Below, in pieces: positions 44,618 through 53,901 of a DNA stretch of 54,228 nt. A program made the position numbers and the translations under genes. The notes under the pieces were generated by a model. That model ran no database searches. It was not told the origin of the DNA and saw only the letters and a program-made list of their open reading frames with translations. The stretch comes from an uncultured Methanobrevibacter sp. (GTDB taxonomy: Archaea > Methanobacteriota > Methanobacteria > Methanobacteriales > Methanobacteriaceae): contig NZ_CADAJR010000023.1 in NCBI RefSeq assembly GCF_902788255.1, positions 1 to 54,228 of the forward strand. The letters run 5' to 3'. Positions within the stretch are counted from its first letter, which is position 1; every line of letters begins with the position of its first letter.

Positions 44618-45138
44618 ATTTTCATTGACTTCAATTTTTTTATCAATTCTTTCTAAAATATTAATAATTTTATTTTGATTTTCGATATTAGGATAATTAA
44701 TTGGAAATTTTTTAAAATCTTTAAGGATAATCCTTGGAATAACTGATCCAGAAGTATAAGTAGTTTGAATATACTTCTTAATTGAAGGATTTTGCAGATA
44801 ATATTTTAAAAATTTAGGAAGTATTTTATTTTCATTTGTTCTTATTATAGCTATTGAAGATAACAAAACCATAGGATATTCTTCTTTATAAATAAATATA
44901 TTTGATAATGGAGATCCATCCTTTGCAATTAAAATATCATTATTTCTAGGAGAACATCCGGATTTAACTAATTTATCATAATCTTCTTTGGATATTTTTC
45001 TGCAATCAGAATAATTAAACTTATACATTCCCATATCTTTCACAGATGCCATATAATATCCTTCTACTTGTGAAGGAGGACTATGATGAGAACCATCTGT
45101 TACTAATTCACATAAATCAATTAAGTTATCCTCATTGA

Positions 45139-45168
45139 AATCTAAACTCAAAGTTAAATTTGAGTTTA
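45139..45168. repeat. Cassette-start repeat at hsdS2 with an outward-facing copy
   Basis: AATCTAAACTCAAA (45139-45152, the inverted start of hsdS2) is followed after 6 bases by TTTGAGTTTA (45159-45168) facing the other way. The pair makes a 10-bp palindromic stem. The outward copy is what a cassette start in the opposite orientation would leave. Confidence 0.65.
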
Positions 45169-45389
45169 TATTATACTGTATTTTATGGTTTATTTATTAA
45201 AATTATTAATATATTTTTGTTTATAATCCAAATAACTATAAATTTTAATAATTTTAATTTAATTAATGGATTTTTAATCCTCAGTTTTCTGATAACTGAA
45301 TTATATGCGCTAGATGATGTTAATGTTAAGAAAGATTTAATAAAAATAATCTTGGAAGTATTATCTTTAGTATATCTATATTTCATATG
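45153..45389. other. Spacer between cassettes 2 and 3, with an ORF of doubtful status
   Basis: 237 A/T-rich bases. A plus-strand frame (45160-45393, 77 codons, very hydrophobic) starts with the same TTG-AGT-TTA as the hsdS cassettes. It has no ribosome binding site and no recognisable family. It may be a chance frame, a membrane peptide or debris of an older cassette. I do not call it a gene. Confidence 0.4.
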
Positions 45390-46634
45390 TTAAATTTCAA
45401 ATTTGGAAACATCAATTTCTCCAGACATTAATTTCGGGAGTAAAGCATCTCTAAGATTAACTAATTTATTAATTTCTTTTTGATTACATTGAATTTCAGA
45501 ATAGAAAATTTCTAATCTTTCAGAAATATTTTTTAGTTCTGATAAATCTTTTGGTAGTGCTATTTTGAATTTTTTAATTCCTTTTTTGTCTAAATGTAAA
45601 ACGGTAGTTCCATTAACGTAACCTAAAATATGTTTTTTAAAACTATAACTTTTAAATATTGTAGCTAATAAGAAATTATTAATTTCAGGAATTTTAGATT
45701 CAATTTTCACTAAATCCATTGACATTATAAGTTCATTATACTTTTGTTTGTCAAGAACAATTATGCAATTTCCTATAATGTCTGCATCTTGAGTTACATC
45801 CGTACATGAAATCAAAACATCATTTTCATTTATGAAGTGATGTTTCTTAATTTTTGTTGAATAAACAATTTCCTTAAATCCATCGATTCTAAAACTTCCG
45901 TCTCGATTAAAATTTTTTATTGTAACTATTCCACAATTTGATTCTTGTAATTCTTTTCCTTTATAGGAATATCCATTATAAATATCAATAATTGACTCAA
46001 GATTAATTATTTCCCAATCATTTGGGATATTATTTAATTCAAAACTCTCAAAATAATCTTTATATAATATTTTTATTAAATTTCGCAAATTTTTATTTAA
46101 CTTTTTATTAACTGAAATTAATTGATCAATATTATTTAAAAGTTCAATAATTTTCTTTTGCCGTGTTTCATTTGGAATTTCTACTTCAAAATTACGTATA
46201 TCTCTTAAAAGCAAATTTTTTTGTGTAGTTCCACCAGCATATTCGACTAATCTCCTTTTTTCTGAAATCAAATAATAATATAAAAATTTGGGCATTATTT
46301 TATTTTTATTTGGTTTTATTATCGCTACACTCTTCTGAAATGTTGTTTTTCTAGATAATGGTGAGTTTACAAAAACAAATTTCCCAATGGTTCCACTATT
46401 AGTAATTAATATATCTTCATTTTCTAATTTTGTTCTTTTATCAGTATCTTCAAAATCAAATTTAGTTATTTGTCTTGCATTAGAATAATTAATTACTCCA
46501 TCATCAATATCTTTTACACTAACAAAATAATATCCTGAATTTTCTTGGTTTTCACAGTCCCCATGTTTTCCATCAGTAATTTGTAAACATATATCTTCTA
46601 ATTTATATCTTGAAGTAGATAATTCTAAACTCAA
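45390..46634 (-). CDS. hsdS: Type I specificity subunit, cassette 3 (inverted, intact)
   Basis: A 414-residue HsdS with two recognition domains: YKLEDICLQITDGKHGDCENQENSGYYFVSVKD and LNNIPNDWEIINLESIIDIYNGYSYKG. The first central conserved helix contains VNKKLNKNLRNLIKILYKDYFESF, and it ends NLRDALLPKLMSGEIDVSKFEI. It starts at TTG 46634 in the repeat AATTCTAAACTCAAA (inverted). No ribosome binding site precedes it, although a palindromic TATA-like box lies at 46675-46686. Its 3' end is more diverged than those of cassettes 1 and 2, so 50-bp exchange there is less likely. It could exchange through the start or central repeats. Confidence 0.88.
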   Translation of the reverse strand: MSLELSTSRYKLEDICLQITDGKHGDCENQENSGYYFVSVKDIDDGVINYSNARQITKFDFEDTDKRTKLENEDILITNSGTIGKFVFVNSPLSRKTTFQKSVAIIKPNKNKIMPKFLYYYLISEKRRLVEYAGGTTQKNLLLRDIRNFEVEIPNETRQKKIIELLNNIDQLISVNKKLNKNLRNLIKILYKDYFESFELNNIPNDWEIINLESIIDIYNGYSYKGKELQESNCGIVTIKNFNRDGSFRIDGFKEIVYSTKIKKHHFINENDVLISCTDVTQDADIIGNCIIVLDKQKYNELIMSMDLVKIESKIPEINNFLLATIFKSYSFKKHILGYVNGTTVLHLDKKGIKKFKIALPKDLSELKNISERLEIFYSEIQCNQKEINKLVNLRDALLPKLMSGEIDVSKFEI

Positions 46635-46674
46635 ATTTTTTCATGGGTTAACGATCGACATTTTTTAATATTTG

Positions 46675-46686
46675 TTTATATATAAC
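46675..46686. promoter_or_regulatory. Palindromic TATA box between hsdS3 and mcrB
   Basis: TTTATATATAAC (palindromic core TTATATATAA) lies about 40-50 bases before both hsdS3 (minus) and mcrB (plus, 46726). It could serve either direction. Confidence 0.4.
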
Positions 46687-46725
46687 ATGTATTAATTAAT
46701 GAAATATTGTTTTTGGTGGGTCTTT

Positions 46726-48528
46726 ATGTCTGAAAATGTAGTGGTAGGTTCATTTTATAATTATCTAATATCTAATGGATATTATTTTGATAAGCAATTA
46801 GTTGAAAATTATCTTTTATCAATGAAAGTTAAACCATTTGAAATACTTACTGGAAATTCTGGTACTGGAAAAACAAAATTGTCCCAATTATTTGCTAAGT
46901 ATGTTTTTAAATCAATTAATGATGTCGACTTGGAAGGAAAATATGTAAAAGTTAAAGGAAGAGTAAATTTTGCTTCCTGGAATTCGATGGGTTGGACTCT
47001 GGATAAGAAATATTTTATTGATTTTTTACCAATCAGACAATCTGAGTCCAAATTTAATCTTTTTGTAGATGATATTCCTGCAGAAGGGAGTATTAATATT
47101 TCTGTTCAATTAGATTATACTAATGAGAAACTTAAAGATCATTTATTCAATAAATGGGATGATCTGCCTAAAGAACAAAAAAAGAAGTACTCTAAAGGAC
47201 CAGAAATTGATATATTGATTAAAGCAGAAGATATTAATAATATTTTGGGTGATTATCAAAAGTTAAATGACTATGTAAATATTACTAAAGATTCAACAGC
47301 TTCTGCTTATAATGATAGACAATGGAATATTGGCAAGGATATTTTCCATTTTTTCCCATTTAAATGGGGAAAAGTTGATTTAAATATAATTGTTGATGGC
47401 ATTGAATCGAAAGCAAAGTTAAGAGCATTATTTAAGTTATCTTATTCTCCAAATAAGAAACTGCAAACTTATTTGGAAGAAAAGGAGGGAGAAGAAGTTA
47501 ATCTAAAATTGAATTTGGAGGATATGGATTTTGACAGTTTTGTCCCTCATTATGATTTTTGTAATTCTTCGGGGGAACCTATCTCATCTAACTTAAATTC
47601 AAATAAATGTTATGAAATAATTCCAGTTGGGGCAAATTGGACAGATAACACTAATATTGTTGGATATTATAATGTAATCACTGAAAATTATCAATCGACC
47701 CCAGCATATGAATTGATTAAACAAGCTCAAAAAGATGCTGAAAATCCTTATTTCTTAATTTTGGACGAAATGAATCTTTCGCATGTTGAAAGATATTTTG
47801 CTGATTTCTTGTCAGCTATTGAAAGTGGTGAAGAAATTCCGTTATATGGTGATGATAAAACTTTAAAACTACCTGATAACTTATTCATAATAGGTACTGT
47901 CAATATTGATGAAACAACATACATGTTTTCACCAAAAGTATTGGATAGGGCAAACACTATTGAATTTGATACATTATCTGCTAATGAATATATGTCATTA
48001 AATAGGGATCATGGAGATTTTGAAGGCGACATAAACTATTTACAATCTCCACTTAGAGATTCAAATATTTCTAATTGGGGAATTGATAAATTAAAAGAAG
48101 AATTATCTCAAATTACAGTTGAAGATAAAAATTTGTGGGATATTTTAGCTATTGAACTTACAGCATTCCAAGAAACCTTGAAAGGATCAGGATTTGACTT
48201 TGGTTTTAGAGTAATTAATGAAATTTTAAGATTCATGGTCGTAGCATGGAGATATGAAAACTCACCAAACGAATGGGATAACTGGGAGAGATACTTTGAT
48301 GCTCAAATCAAACAAAAGATCCTTCCAAAACTTCATGGATCTGAAAAAGCTATGGGTAATGTTTTAACTAACTTGTTTAACATTTGTTTGGTTGACAGGA
48401 ACAATAATGAAAATCCTAAAAATACAATCGTCAATAAAGATGATTGCAGGTACTACACTTCAGCTTTAAAACTCAAAGACATGGCTAAAGTATTGTCTGA
48501 TCAAAGATATGTTTCATTTATTAATTAA
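46726..48528 (+). CDS. mcrB: McrB-like AAA+ GTPase of a type IV restriction system
   Basis: I use the ATG at 46726 (MSENVVVGSFYNYLISNGYYF), preceded by GGTGGGT; 600 residues. The AAA+ core has TGNSGTGKTKLSQLFAKY (Walker A, about 43-60), a long insert, FLILDEMNLSHVERYFADFLSAIESGEEIPLY (Walker B) and IIGTVNIDETTYMFSPKVLDRANTIEF (sensor 1, McrB-type). McrB hydrolyses GTP to drive a motor that, with McrC, cuts modified DNA. The partner follows 7 bases later. The N-terminal DNA-reading domain is short or unusual, so the recognised modification is unknown. Confidence 0.88.
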   Translation: MSENVVVGSFYNYLISNGYYFDKQLVENYLLSMKVKPFEILTGNSGTGKTKLSQLFAKYVFKSINDVDLEGKYVKVKGRVNFASWNSMGWTLDKKYFIDFLPIRQSESKFNLFVDDIPAEGSINISVQLDYTNEKLKDHLFNKWDDLPKEQKKKYSKGPEIDILIKAEDINNILGDYQKLNDYVNITKDSTASAYNDRQWNIGKDIFHFFPFKWGKVDLNIIVDGIESKAKLRALFKLSYSPNKKLQTYLEEKEGEEVNLKLNLEDMDFDSFVPHYDFCNSSGEPISSNLNSNKCYEIIPVGANWTDNTNIVGYYNVITENYQSTPAYELIKQAQKDAENPYFLILDEMNLSHVERYFADFLSAIESGEEIPLYGDDKTLKLPDNLFIIGTVNIDETTYMFSPKVLDRANTIEFDTLSANEYMSLNRDHGDFEGDINYLQSPLRDSNISNWGIDKLKEELSQITVEDKNLWDILAIELTAFQETLKGSGFDFGFRVINEILRFMVVAWRYENSPNEWDNWERYFDAQIKQKILPKLHGSEKAMGNVLTNLFNICLVDRNNNENPKNTIVNKDDCRYYTSALKLKDMAKVLSDQRYVSFIN

Positions 48529-48535
48529 GATTTAA

Positions 48536-50413
48536 ATGATTGAGCAAAAGGTTATTATTCATTTAACTGATGAGAATTCAGCTGATTTAGGAACATTAAC
48601 AGTCAGTTCACTAGATTATGCTGGGGATGAGGAATTCGACGATAGCATCTCACGTTCTGTAACCTTAGAGAATGTTCCAATTGTTGATGAACCGGATAAT
48701 CAAACTCCTATTCAGTATTGTCCTGACATTGGGGCTAACTTTGCAAAGTTAATGTTTTTGGAAGAAACAGAATATCAAATACTTTTCGAATCAGGAGATG
48801 TCAAAGCCGATTTTGATGTATTGTATTCATTAACAAAAATTAATGATTCTCATTTTAAACCATTCAGATTTGAGTTGGGTGACAATAAACAATATAAAAT
48901 TGCAGGAACACTTAATTTTAGAAGTTATGTTGGTAAATCATTTTTGGATGTTAGAAAAGATAAGATTAACTCAATCAAAATTCCAATTGAGGTAAGGTCT
49001 AAAAAGATCGATTACTTCAATCAATACTCGGCAATGATAGCTGATCTGTCACAACATTCATTAAGTCTGATATTTGAAGTCAACTCTTCATTATACCAGG
49101 AGTTTGAACTTGACTATCGCCAAAAAGAGACATATTATGAGGATTTCATGTTTTTAGAATATCTGTTTAGAGAAGATAATTTACCCTCAATATTTGAATA
49201 TTTATCTAAAAACCTACATTCTCAACTTAAAAATCATACAGAAACTGTTCCAATTTCTTTTGCATCAAATGTCAATCAGAATACCTTAAAAAATATCATA
49301 TCAAAACCAAATAAACTTTTTAAAGCCAATAATGATTTGGAAATTACTCAAAAACTGAACGGTTATCTGCCATATGAAATAGAGCAGACAAAACATGAGG
49401 ATATAATTGACATTCCGGAAAACCGATTTTTCAAATACTTTTTAGAATTGATTCGTGAACTTGTTGAAAAGTTACTTAAAAACTCAAAAGAGGGATATAT
49501 TAAAGATAAACTCTCTTCATTTGAAGATGAAATTGAATATTACTTGTCAAACAAATTTTTCAATCACATTTCAACAATGGAGTATGTTCCTTTCAATTCA
49601 CAGATTCTACAGAAAAAAGAAGGTTACAGGGAGATTTTCCAGTACTTTTTAATGCTTGAATTTTCATTCAGGTTAAGTTGGGATGAGATCAACAATCAAT
49701 TTAAAGGATTTGAAAAGAAATTGTCCGAATTGTATGAATATTGGTGTTACTTTAAATTATTAAAAGTTTTAAACGATATGAGTCTTAAAAAGATCAGTTT
49801 TGAGGATGTTTTTAAAATCAACAGGGATAATTGGTCAATAGGTATCAAAAAAGGTGTAGGGTCACGTAAAAAATTCAAACTGTTCCTATATGATCATGAA
49901 ATCGATGTTGAACTGTTTTATAATTTAAGATTTTTTGATGGTTCAAAATACAGGTCATATTCACTTGCATTCAAACCGGATTATACATTAAGGATAACAA
50001 TTGATGATGAGGTCAATTACATTCATTTTGATGCTAAATATCGCTCAGAATTGGAAATTGTTGACTTTTATAAAAAAATCGGTTTGGAAAAAGAGTTGGA
50101 CGCTGAAATCGATGAGCGTGATGCATTGGAAGAAAAGGAATATGTCTTTAAGGATGGGGACATTTATAAAATGCACACATATAAAGATTCAATTTTAATG
50201 ACTGAAGGATCTTACGTATTGTATCCTGGAAACAGAACAAAACAATTCTTTGAAACGGATACTATCATTCCTTCTGTTGGAGCATTTTCATTAACTCCAG
50301 GAAATGAAGGATTTGAGGAAGATAACCTTGAATTGTTTATTAAGGAAGTTATAAAGACATTACTGTTTAATAGAGGATTGATGCCAGTAGATATTGTTAG
50401 TGTAAATTATTAA
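48536..50413 (+). CDS. McrC-like nuclease subunit (DUF2357 with PD-(D/E)XK)
   Basis: A 625-residue partner of the McrB-like protein. The N-terminal about 350 residues resemble the DUF2357 part, with PENRFFKYFLELIRELVEKLLK. The C-terminal nuclease has ELYEYWCYFKLLKVL, LAFKPDYTL (PD), YIHFDAKYRSE (DAKYR, the D-x-K core) and YKMHTYKDSILMTEGSYVLYPG. This type of McrC is seen in LlaJI-like or expanded McrBC systems. The start at ATG 48536 is weakly supported (GATTTAA spacing to mcrB). All core nuclease residues are visible. Confidence 0.85.
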   Translation: MIEQKVIIHLTDENSADLGTLTVSSLDYAGDEEFDDSISRSVTLENVPIVDEPDNQTPIQYCPDIGANFAKLMFLEETEYQILFESGDVKADFDVLYSLTKINDSHFKPFRFELGDNKQYKIAGTLNFRSYVGKSFLDVRKDKINSIKIPIEVRSKKIDYFNQYSAMIADLSQHSLSLIFEVNSSLYQEFELDYRQKETYYEDFMFLEYLFREDNLPSIFEYLSKNLHSQLKNHTETVPISFASNVNQNTLKNIISKPNKLFKANNDLEITQKLNGYLPYEIEQTKHEDIIDIPENRFFKYFLELIRELVEKLLKNSKEGYIKDKLSSFEDEIEYYLSNKFFNHISTMEYVPFNSQILQKKEGYREIFQYFLMLEFSFRLSWDEINNQFKGFEKKLSELYEYWCYFKLLKVLNDMSLKKISFEDVFKINRDNWSIGIKKGVGSRKKFKLFLYDHEIDVELFYNLRFFDGSKYRSYSLAFKPDYTLRITIDDEVNYIHFDAKYRSELEIVDFYKKIGLEKELDAEIDERDALEEKEYVFKDGDIYKMHTYKDSILMTEGSYVLYPGNRTKQFFETDTIIPSVGAFSLTPGNEGFEEDNLELFIKEVIKTLLFNRGLMPVDIVSVNY

Positions 50414-50459
50414 AATATATAACGTAAGCTGCCCTATATTTAACCAGGAGAAAACAATC

Positions 50460-50849
50460 ATGAAAACTTTAAATGTAGTTGCAGCTATTATCAAAAAGGA
50501 CAATAAAATCCTTGCAACCAAAAGGGGCTACGGCGAGTTCATAAACATGTGGGAGTTTCCGGGCGGAAAAATAGAAGGCTCAGAAACCAAAGAAGAGGCA
50601 CTAATCAGAGAAATCAAGGAAGAACTCGACTGCACAATAAAACCGACCAAATTCGCCCTAGATTTAGAATACCAGTACCCTACCTTTTATCTCAAGATGA
50701 GCTGCTTTGAGGCTACAATTCAAAAGGGAACCCCAAAGCTATTGGAGCACAACGACGCCAGGTGGCTTTCAAAGGACCAGCTGGACGAGGTCAACTGGAT
50801 TCCCGCAGACATTCAAATCATTGATTATTTAAAGGAAACTATGGAGTAA
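50460..50849 (+). CDS. MutT-like Nudix hydrolase
   Basis: A 129-residue Nudix enzyme: VVAAIIKKDNKILATKRGYGEF, FPGGKIEGSETKEEALIREIKEELDC (complete Nudix box, about 37-62), ending ADIQIIDYLKET. It resembles 8-oxo-dGTP diphosphatases. Codon use is more G+C-rich than in the hsdS/mcrBC genes beside it. CCAGGAGAAAA is its ribosome binding site. It is followed at 6 bases by the 49-residue gene, and that by the helicase in an ATGA overlap, so the three are one operon. Its physiological substrate in this context is unknown. Confidence 0.88.
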   Translation: MKTLNVVAAIIKKDNKILATKRGYGEFINMWEFPGGKIEGSETKEEALIREIKEELDCTIKPTKFALDLEYQYPTFYLKMSCFEATIQKGTPKLLEHNDARWLSKDQLDEVNWIPADIQIIDYLKETME

Positions 50850-50854
50850 TTAAA

Positions 50855-51004
50855 ATGGCAGACAAAAGACTAGATTTAGCTAAAGAGAAACTTGAGGCTT
50901 TAGAGTCCAAACTCGAAAAGGTCAAAGGATCTCCAAGAGAAGAGGAATTCCAAATCCAGGTGGACAAGTTAAAGGAACTTATCAAACACCTTGAAGGCCA
51001 ATGA
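50855..51004 (+). CDS. 49-residue coiled-coil protein in the Nudix-helicase operon
   Basis: Reads MADKRLDLAKEKLEALESKL, then EKVKGSPREEEFQIQVDKL and KELIKHLEGQ. It is a charged two-helix peptide with a Gly-Ser-Pro turn. The stop overlaps the helicase start as ATGA (51001-51004). The codon use and tight spacing suggest a real gene. It may be a small partner of the helicase; no family is recognised. Confidence 0.6.
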   Translation: MADKRLDLAKEKLEALESKLEKVKGSPREEEFQIQVDKLKELIKHLEGQ

Positions 51005-53901
51005 ACATTGACGATATCCTCAATGGCGCAAGAACAGCATTCATAGACGAAACCCTGGATTCCAGTTCGGACCTTCGACCGAAACTTCTGGTGAACAGCC
51101 GTGAAACCAAGGTAATCAATTCAATCAAGGATGAGCTTAAAAGCTGCACCGAGTTCATCATCTCCTCGGCGTTCATCACCATGGGAGGCATCACTCCCCT
51201 TTTGGAGGATTTCAGATACCTGGAAGCCCACAACATAAAGGGTAAAATCCTCACCACAGACTATCTCAACTTCACCGAACCCAAGGCATTAAGAAAGCTT
51301 CAGGATTTCAAAAACATTGAAATCAAGCTCTACAGCCATGAGAATGAAGGTTTCCACACCAAGGGATACATCTTTAAAAAGGACGGCTTTTACAAGGGCA
51401 TCATCGGAAGCTCAAACATGACCATGAATGCTCTTACGGTGAACAAGGAATGGAATGTGGAATTCACCTCCTTAAACGAGGGCGAGATGCTCTCACAGAT
51501 TAGACGGGAATTCGAAAGCCTCTGGAATCAGGCGGACGATTTGGATAAGGTCCTTCCGATATATGAAAAAATCTACAAGGACACCAAAAGATTCACAAAC
51601 ATCCGTGAGATTTCAAGGGATTTAAAGGAAAAAAACATCACTTTAACTCCGAACTACATGCAGGAGCAGTTTCTTGAAAACATCAGGAATCTGATAAAGC
51701 ATGGTGAGGACAAGGCAATTCTGGTATCGGCCACTGGTACCGGTAAGACCTACGCTTCCGCATTTGCGGTAAAGGATTTCAGTCCGAAACGATTTTTATT
51801 TCTGGTTCACAGGGAACAGATTGCAAAGCAGTCCATCGAGGCCTACAAAAATGTTTTCAATGACCATGAAAACTTCGGACTCCTAACCGGTAACCGGAAA
51901 GACTACGACAGGCCATATCTTTTCTCAACTATCCAGACAATGTCCAAGGAGGATGTCTATAAAAGATTTGACAGGGATTATTTCGACTATATCATCGTTG
52001 ATGAGGTCCACAAGGCAGGTGCCGCATCATACCTTAAGGTAATCAGCTATTTCGAGCCCGAATTCCTTTTGGGAATGACAGCTTCACCGGAACGTACCGA
52101 CGGCTTTAACATCTATGACCTTTTCGACAACAACATCGCACATGAAATCCGTCTCCAGGAGGCTCTTGAAGAAGATCTATTATGTCCATTCCATTACTTC
52201 GGAATAAGTGACGTTGAATTTGAGACAGGCGAAATCGATGATGACTTTACGGACTTCAACCTTCTTGCAAGCGATGAGAGGGTTGACTATCTAATCGAAA
52301 AGTCTGAGTTCTACAGCTACTCCGGAAGCAGAAGAAAGGCGCTGGTGTTCTGCTCAAGAAAAAGGGAAGCGAAGCTGTTGGCCGAGAAGTTCAACGAAAG
52401 GGGCTACAGCTCAATATTCCTGTCAGGTGACGATTCACAGGATAAAAGAAAGGATGCAATCGAGCGACTTACCGATGACAGTCATCCAAACAAATTAGAA
52501 TTCATATTCACCGTTGACATCTTCAATGAGGGTGTCGACATTCCCGAAATCAACCAGGTGCTTTTGGTAAGGCCGACCGAATCCCCAATCATCTTCATCC
52601 AGCAGCTTGGAAGGGGTTTGAGGAAATACAAGAACAAGGAGTATGTGGTAATCCTTGACTTTATCGGCAACTACAGGAACAACTTCATGATTCCGATTGC
52701 GCTTTCAGGGGACAGGTCCTATGACAAGGACAAGATTAGGAAGTATCTCATGGAGGGTACGAAAATCATTCCGGGTGCCTCTTCAATCAACTTTGATGAG
52801 ATTTCAAGAAAGCGTATTTATGAATCAATAAACAACACTTCTTTTAATAAGAAGGCACTGTTTAAAGAAAAGTACAATCAATTAAAATACAAGTTGGGAA
52901 GAATCCCTTCATTATATGACTTCGCAATCAACGCAGAATTCAATCCCGAACTCATCCTCTCACACAAGGACTATCCGACATACCATGATTTCCTCACAGA
53001 CATCGAGGACGACTACACATCACACATAGACGATGATGATTTGGACTCCCTGCGCTTCATATCAAGAAAACTCATGAAGGCGATAAGGCCCCATGAGCTC
53101 ATCATTCTGGAATGTCTTAAAATCAATAAACGTTTCACAGTTGAACAAATCGAGAAGTGTTTAGATGAGAGTTACGGATTAGTTAATCAGAAGGATGCCA
53201 TAAGGGGTGCGATAAACTTTTTAAGCCTTGATTTTTACCGCAAGGAAAACGGCGATGGATATCAGGCAAACACAATCCAGAAGATTGTTGAAAACCCTGA
53301 AAACCTATTCTTCAATGAAAACCTTGAGGCATCAGATCGCTTTAAAAAGGCTTTAACAAATCCGGTTTACTACAGCCATCTGGAAGATGTCCTTAAATAT
53401 GCGTTCCACAAGTATGAAAATGTTTATAAAACCGATTCACAGTTCAGGCTCTATGAAAAATACTCCCGTGAGGACGTGCTGAGGCTTTTGAACTGGGACA
53501 GTTATATGAACGGACAGAACATCGGCGGATACAAGATAAAGTACAACACCTGTCCGATATTTGTAACCTACAACAAGTCCGAGGACATCTCCGAGACAAT
53601 AAACTATGAGGATCACTTCATTTCCAAAACACTCTTCAACTGGATGAGCAGAAACAACCGTAAAACTTCCTCAAGGGAACTGGAGCCGCTGATTAACTAC
53701 AGTGATTTGCAGGTTGAGCTTTTCATCCAGAAAAGCAATGACGAGGGAATAGAGTTCTACTACATCGGTGAATTGAAACCGCTCAAATATAAGCAGATGT
53801 ATAGAACAATTGATGGTCGTGAGCATCCTATTGTCAACTTCAAGTTCCAGATTCTCACAGAAGTCAAGGATGAAATCTATTCCTATTTTGTCAATGACTG
53901 A
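51001..53901 (+). CDS. PLD-nuclease / SF2 helicase / DUF3427-type protein
   Basis: A 966-residue protein. The phospholipase D-like nuclease domain (about 35-180) has GFHTKGYIFKKDGFYKGIIGSSNMT (HxK motif with following GSSN). The helicase core has ATGTGKTYASAF (Walker A), IIVDEVHKAG (DEVH), GMTASPERTDG, FCSRKREA, FTVDIFNEGVDIPEINQVLL and FIQQLGRGLRKYK (motif VI). The C-terminal 340 residues match the DUF3427 style. The layout is shared with proteins often found next to MutT-like genes and in defence islands. It may degrade or unwind foreign DNA or damaged nucleic acid; this is inference. Confidence 0.88.
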   Translation: MNIDDILNGARTAFIDETLDSSSDLRPKLLVNSRETKVINSIKDELKSCTEFIISSAFITMGGITPLLEDFRYLEAHNIKGKILTTDYLNFTEPKALRKLQDFKNIEIKLYSHENEGFHTKGYIFKKDGFYKGIIGSSNMTMNALTVNKEWNVEFTSLNEGEMLSQIRREFESLWNQADDLDKVLPIYEKIYKDTKRFTNIREISRDLKEKNITLTPNYMQEQFLENIRNLIKHGEDKAILVSATGTGKTYASAFAVKDFSPKRFLFLVHREQIAKQSIEAYKNVFNDHENFGLLTGNRKDYDRPYLFSTIQTMSKEDVYKRFDRDYFDYIIVDEVHKAGAASYLKVISYFEPEFLLGMTASPERTDGFNIYDLFDNNIAHEIRLQEALEEDLLCPFHYFGISDVEFETGEIDDDFTDFNLLASDERVDYLIEKSEFYSYSGSRRKALVFCSRKREAKLLAEKFNERGYSSIFLSGDDSQDKRKDAIERLTDDSHPNKLEFIFTVDIFNEGVDIPEINQVLLVRPTESPIIFIQQLGRGLRKYKNKEYVVILDFIGNYRNNFMIPIALSGDRSYDKDKIRKYLMEGTKIIPGASSINFDEISRKRIYESINNTSFNKKALFKEKYNQLKYKLGRIPSLYDFAINAEFNPELILSHKDYPTYHDFLTDIEDDYTSHIDDDDLDSLRFISRKLMKAIRPHELIILECLKINKRFTVEQIEKCLDESYGLVNQKDAIRGAINFLSLDFYRKENGDGYQANTIQKIVENPENLFFNENLEASDRFKKALTNPVYYSHLEDVLKYAFHKYENVYKTDSQFRLYEKYSREDVLRLLNWDSYMNGQNIGGYKIKYNTCPIFVTYNKSEDISETINYEDHFISKTLFNWMSRNNRKTSSRELEPLINYSDLQVELFIQKSNDEGIEFYYIGELKPLKYKQMYRTIDGREHPIVNFKFQILTEVKDEIYSYFVND

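Larger units (their letters stand above)
43818..45151 (-). pseudogene. hsdS: Type I specificity subunit, cassette 2 (inverted, silent?), split by a 29-bp duplication
   Basis: Starts at TTG 45151 (MSLDFNEDNLIDLCELVTDGSHHS). The first recognition domain ends at INKNLDELCQ (44585), and a second ORF from 44594 reads MSINKNLDELCHLIFKYYFIDFIPF and the second domain (IGEIPKGWNITTVGDILDCKLGGTPS). It ends ...VSKINCDLKYEINNLTLKLKNKLIEVVI. The break is a perfect 29-bp tandem duplication at 44560-44617. Removing one copy joins the halves into about 434 residues. There is no ribosome binding site before the TTG; upstream is an inverted repeat instead. This fits a stored cassette that becomes expressed after inversion. 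The two ORFs overlap by 10 bases and could act as half-subunits. Confidence 0.8.

Noticed and set aside
45160-45393. 77-codon hydrophobic ORF between hsdS cassettes
   Set aside because: No ribosome binding site or known family. Its start comes from the cassette repeat. Kept only as a spacer note.
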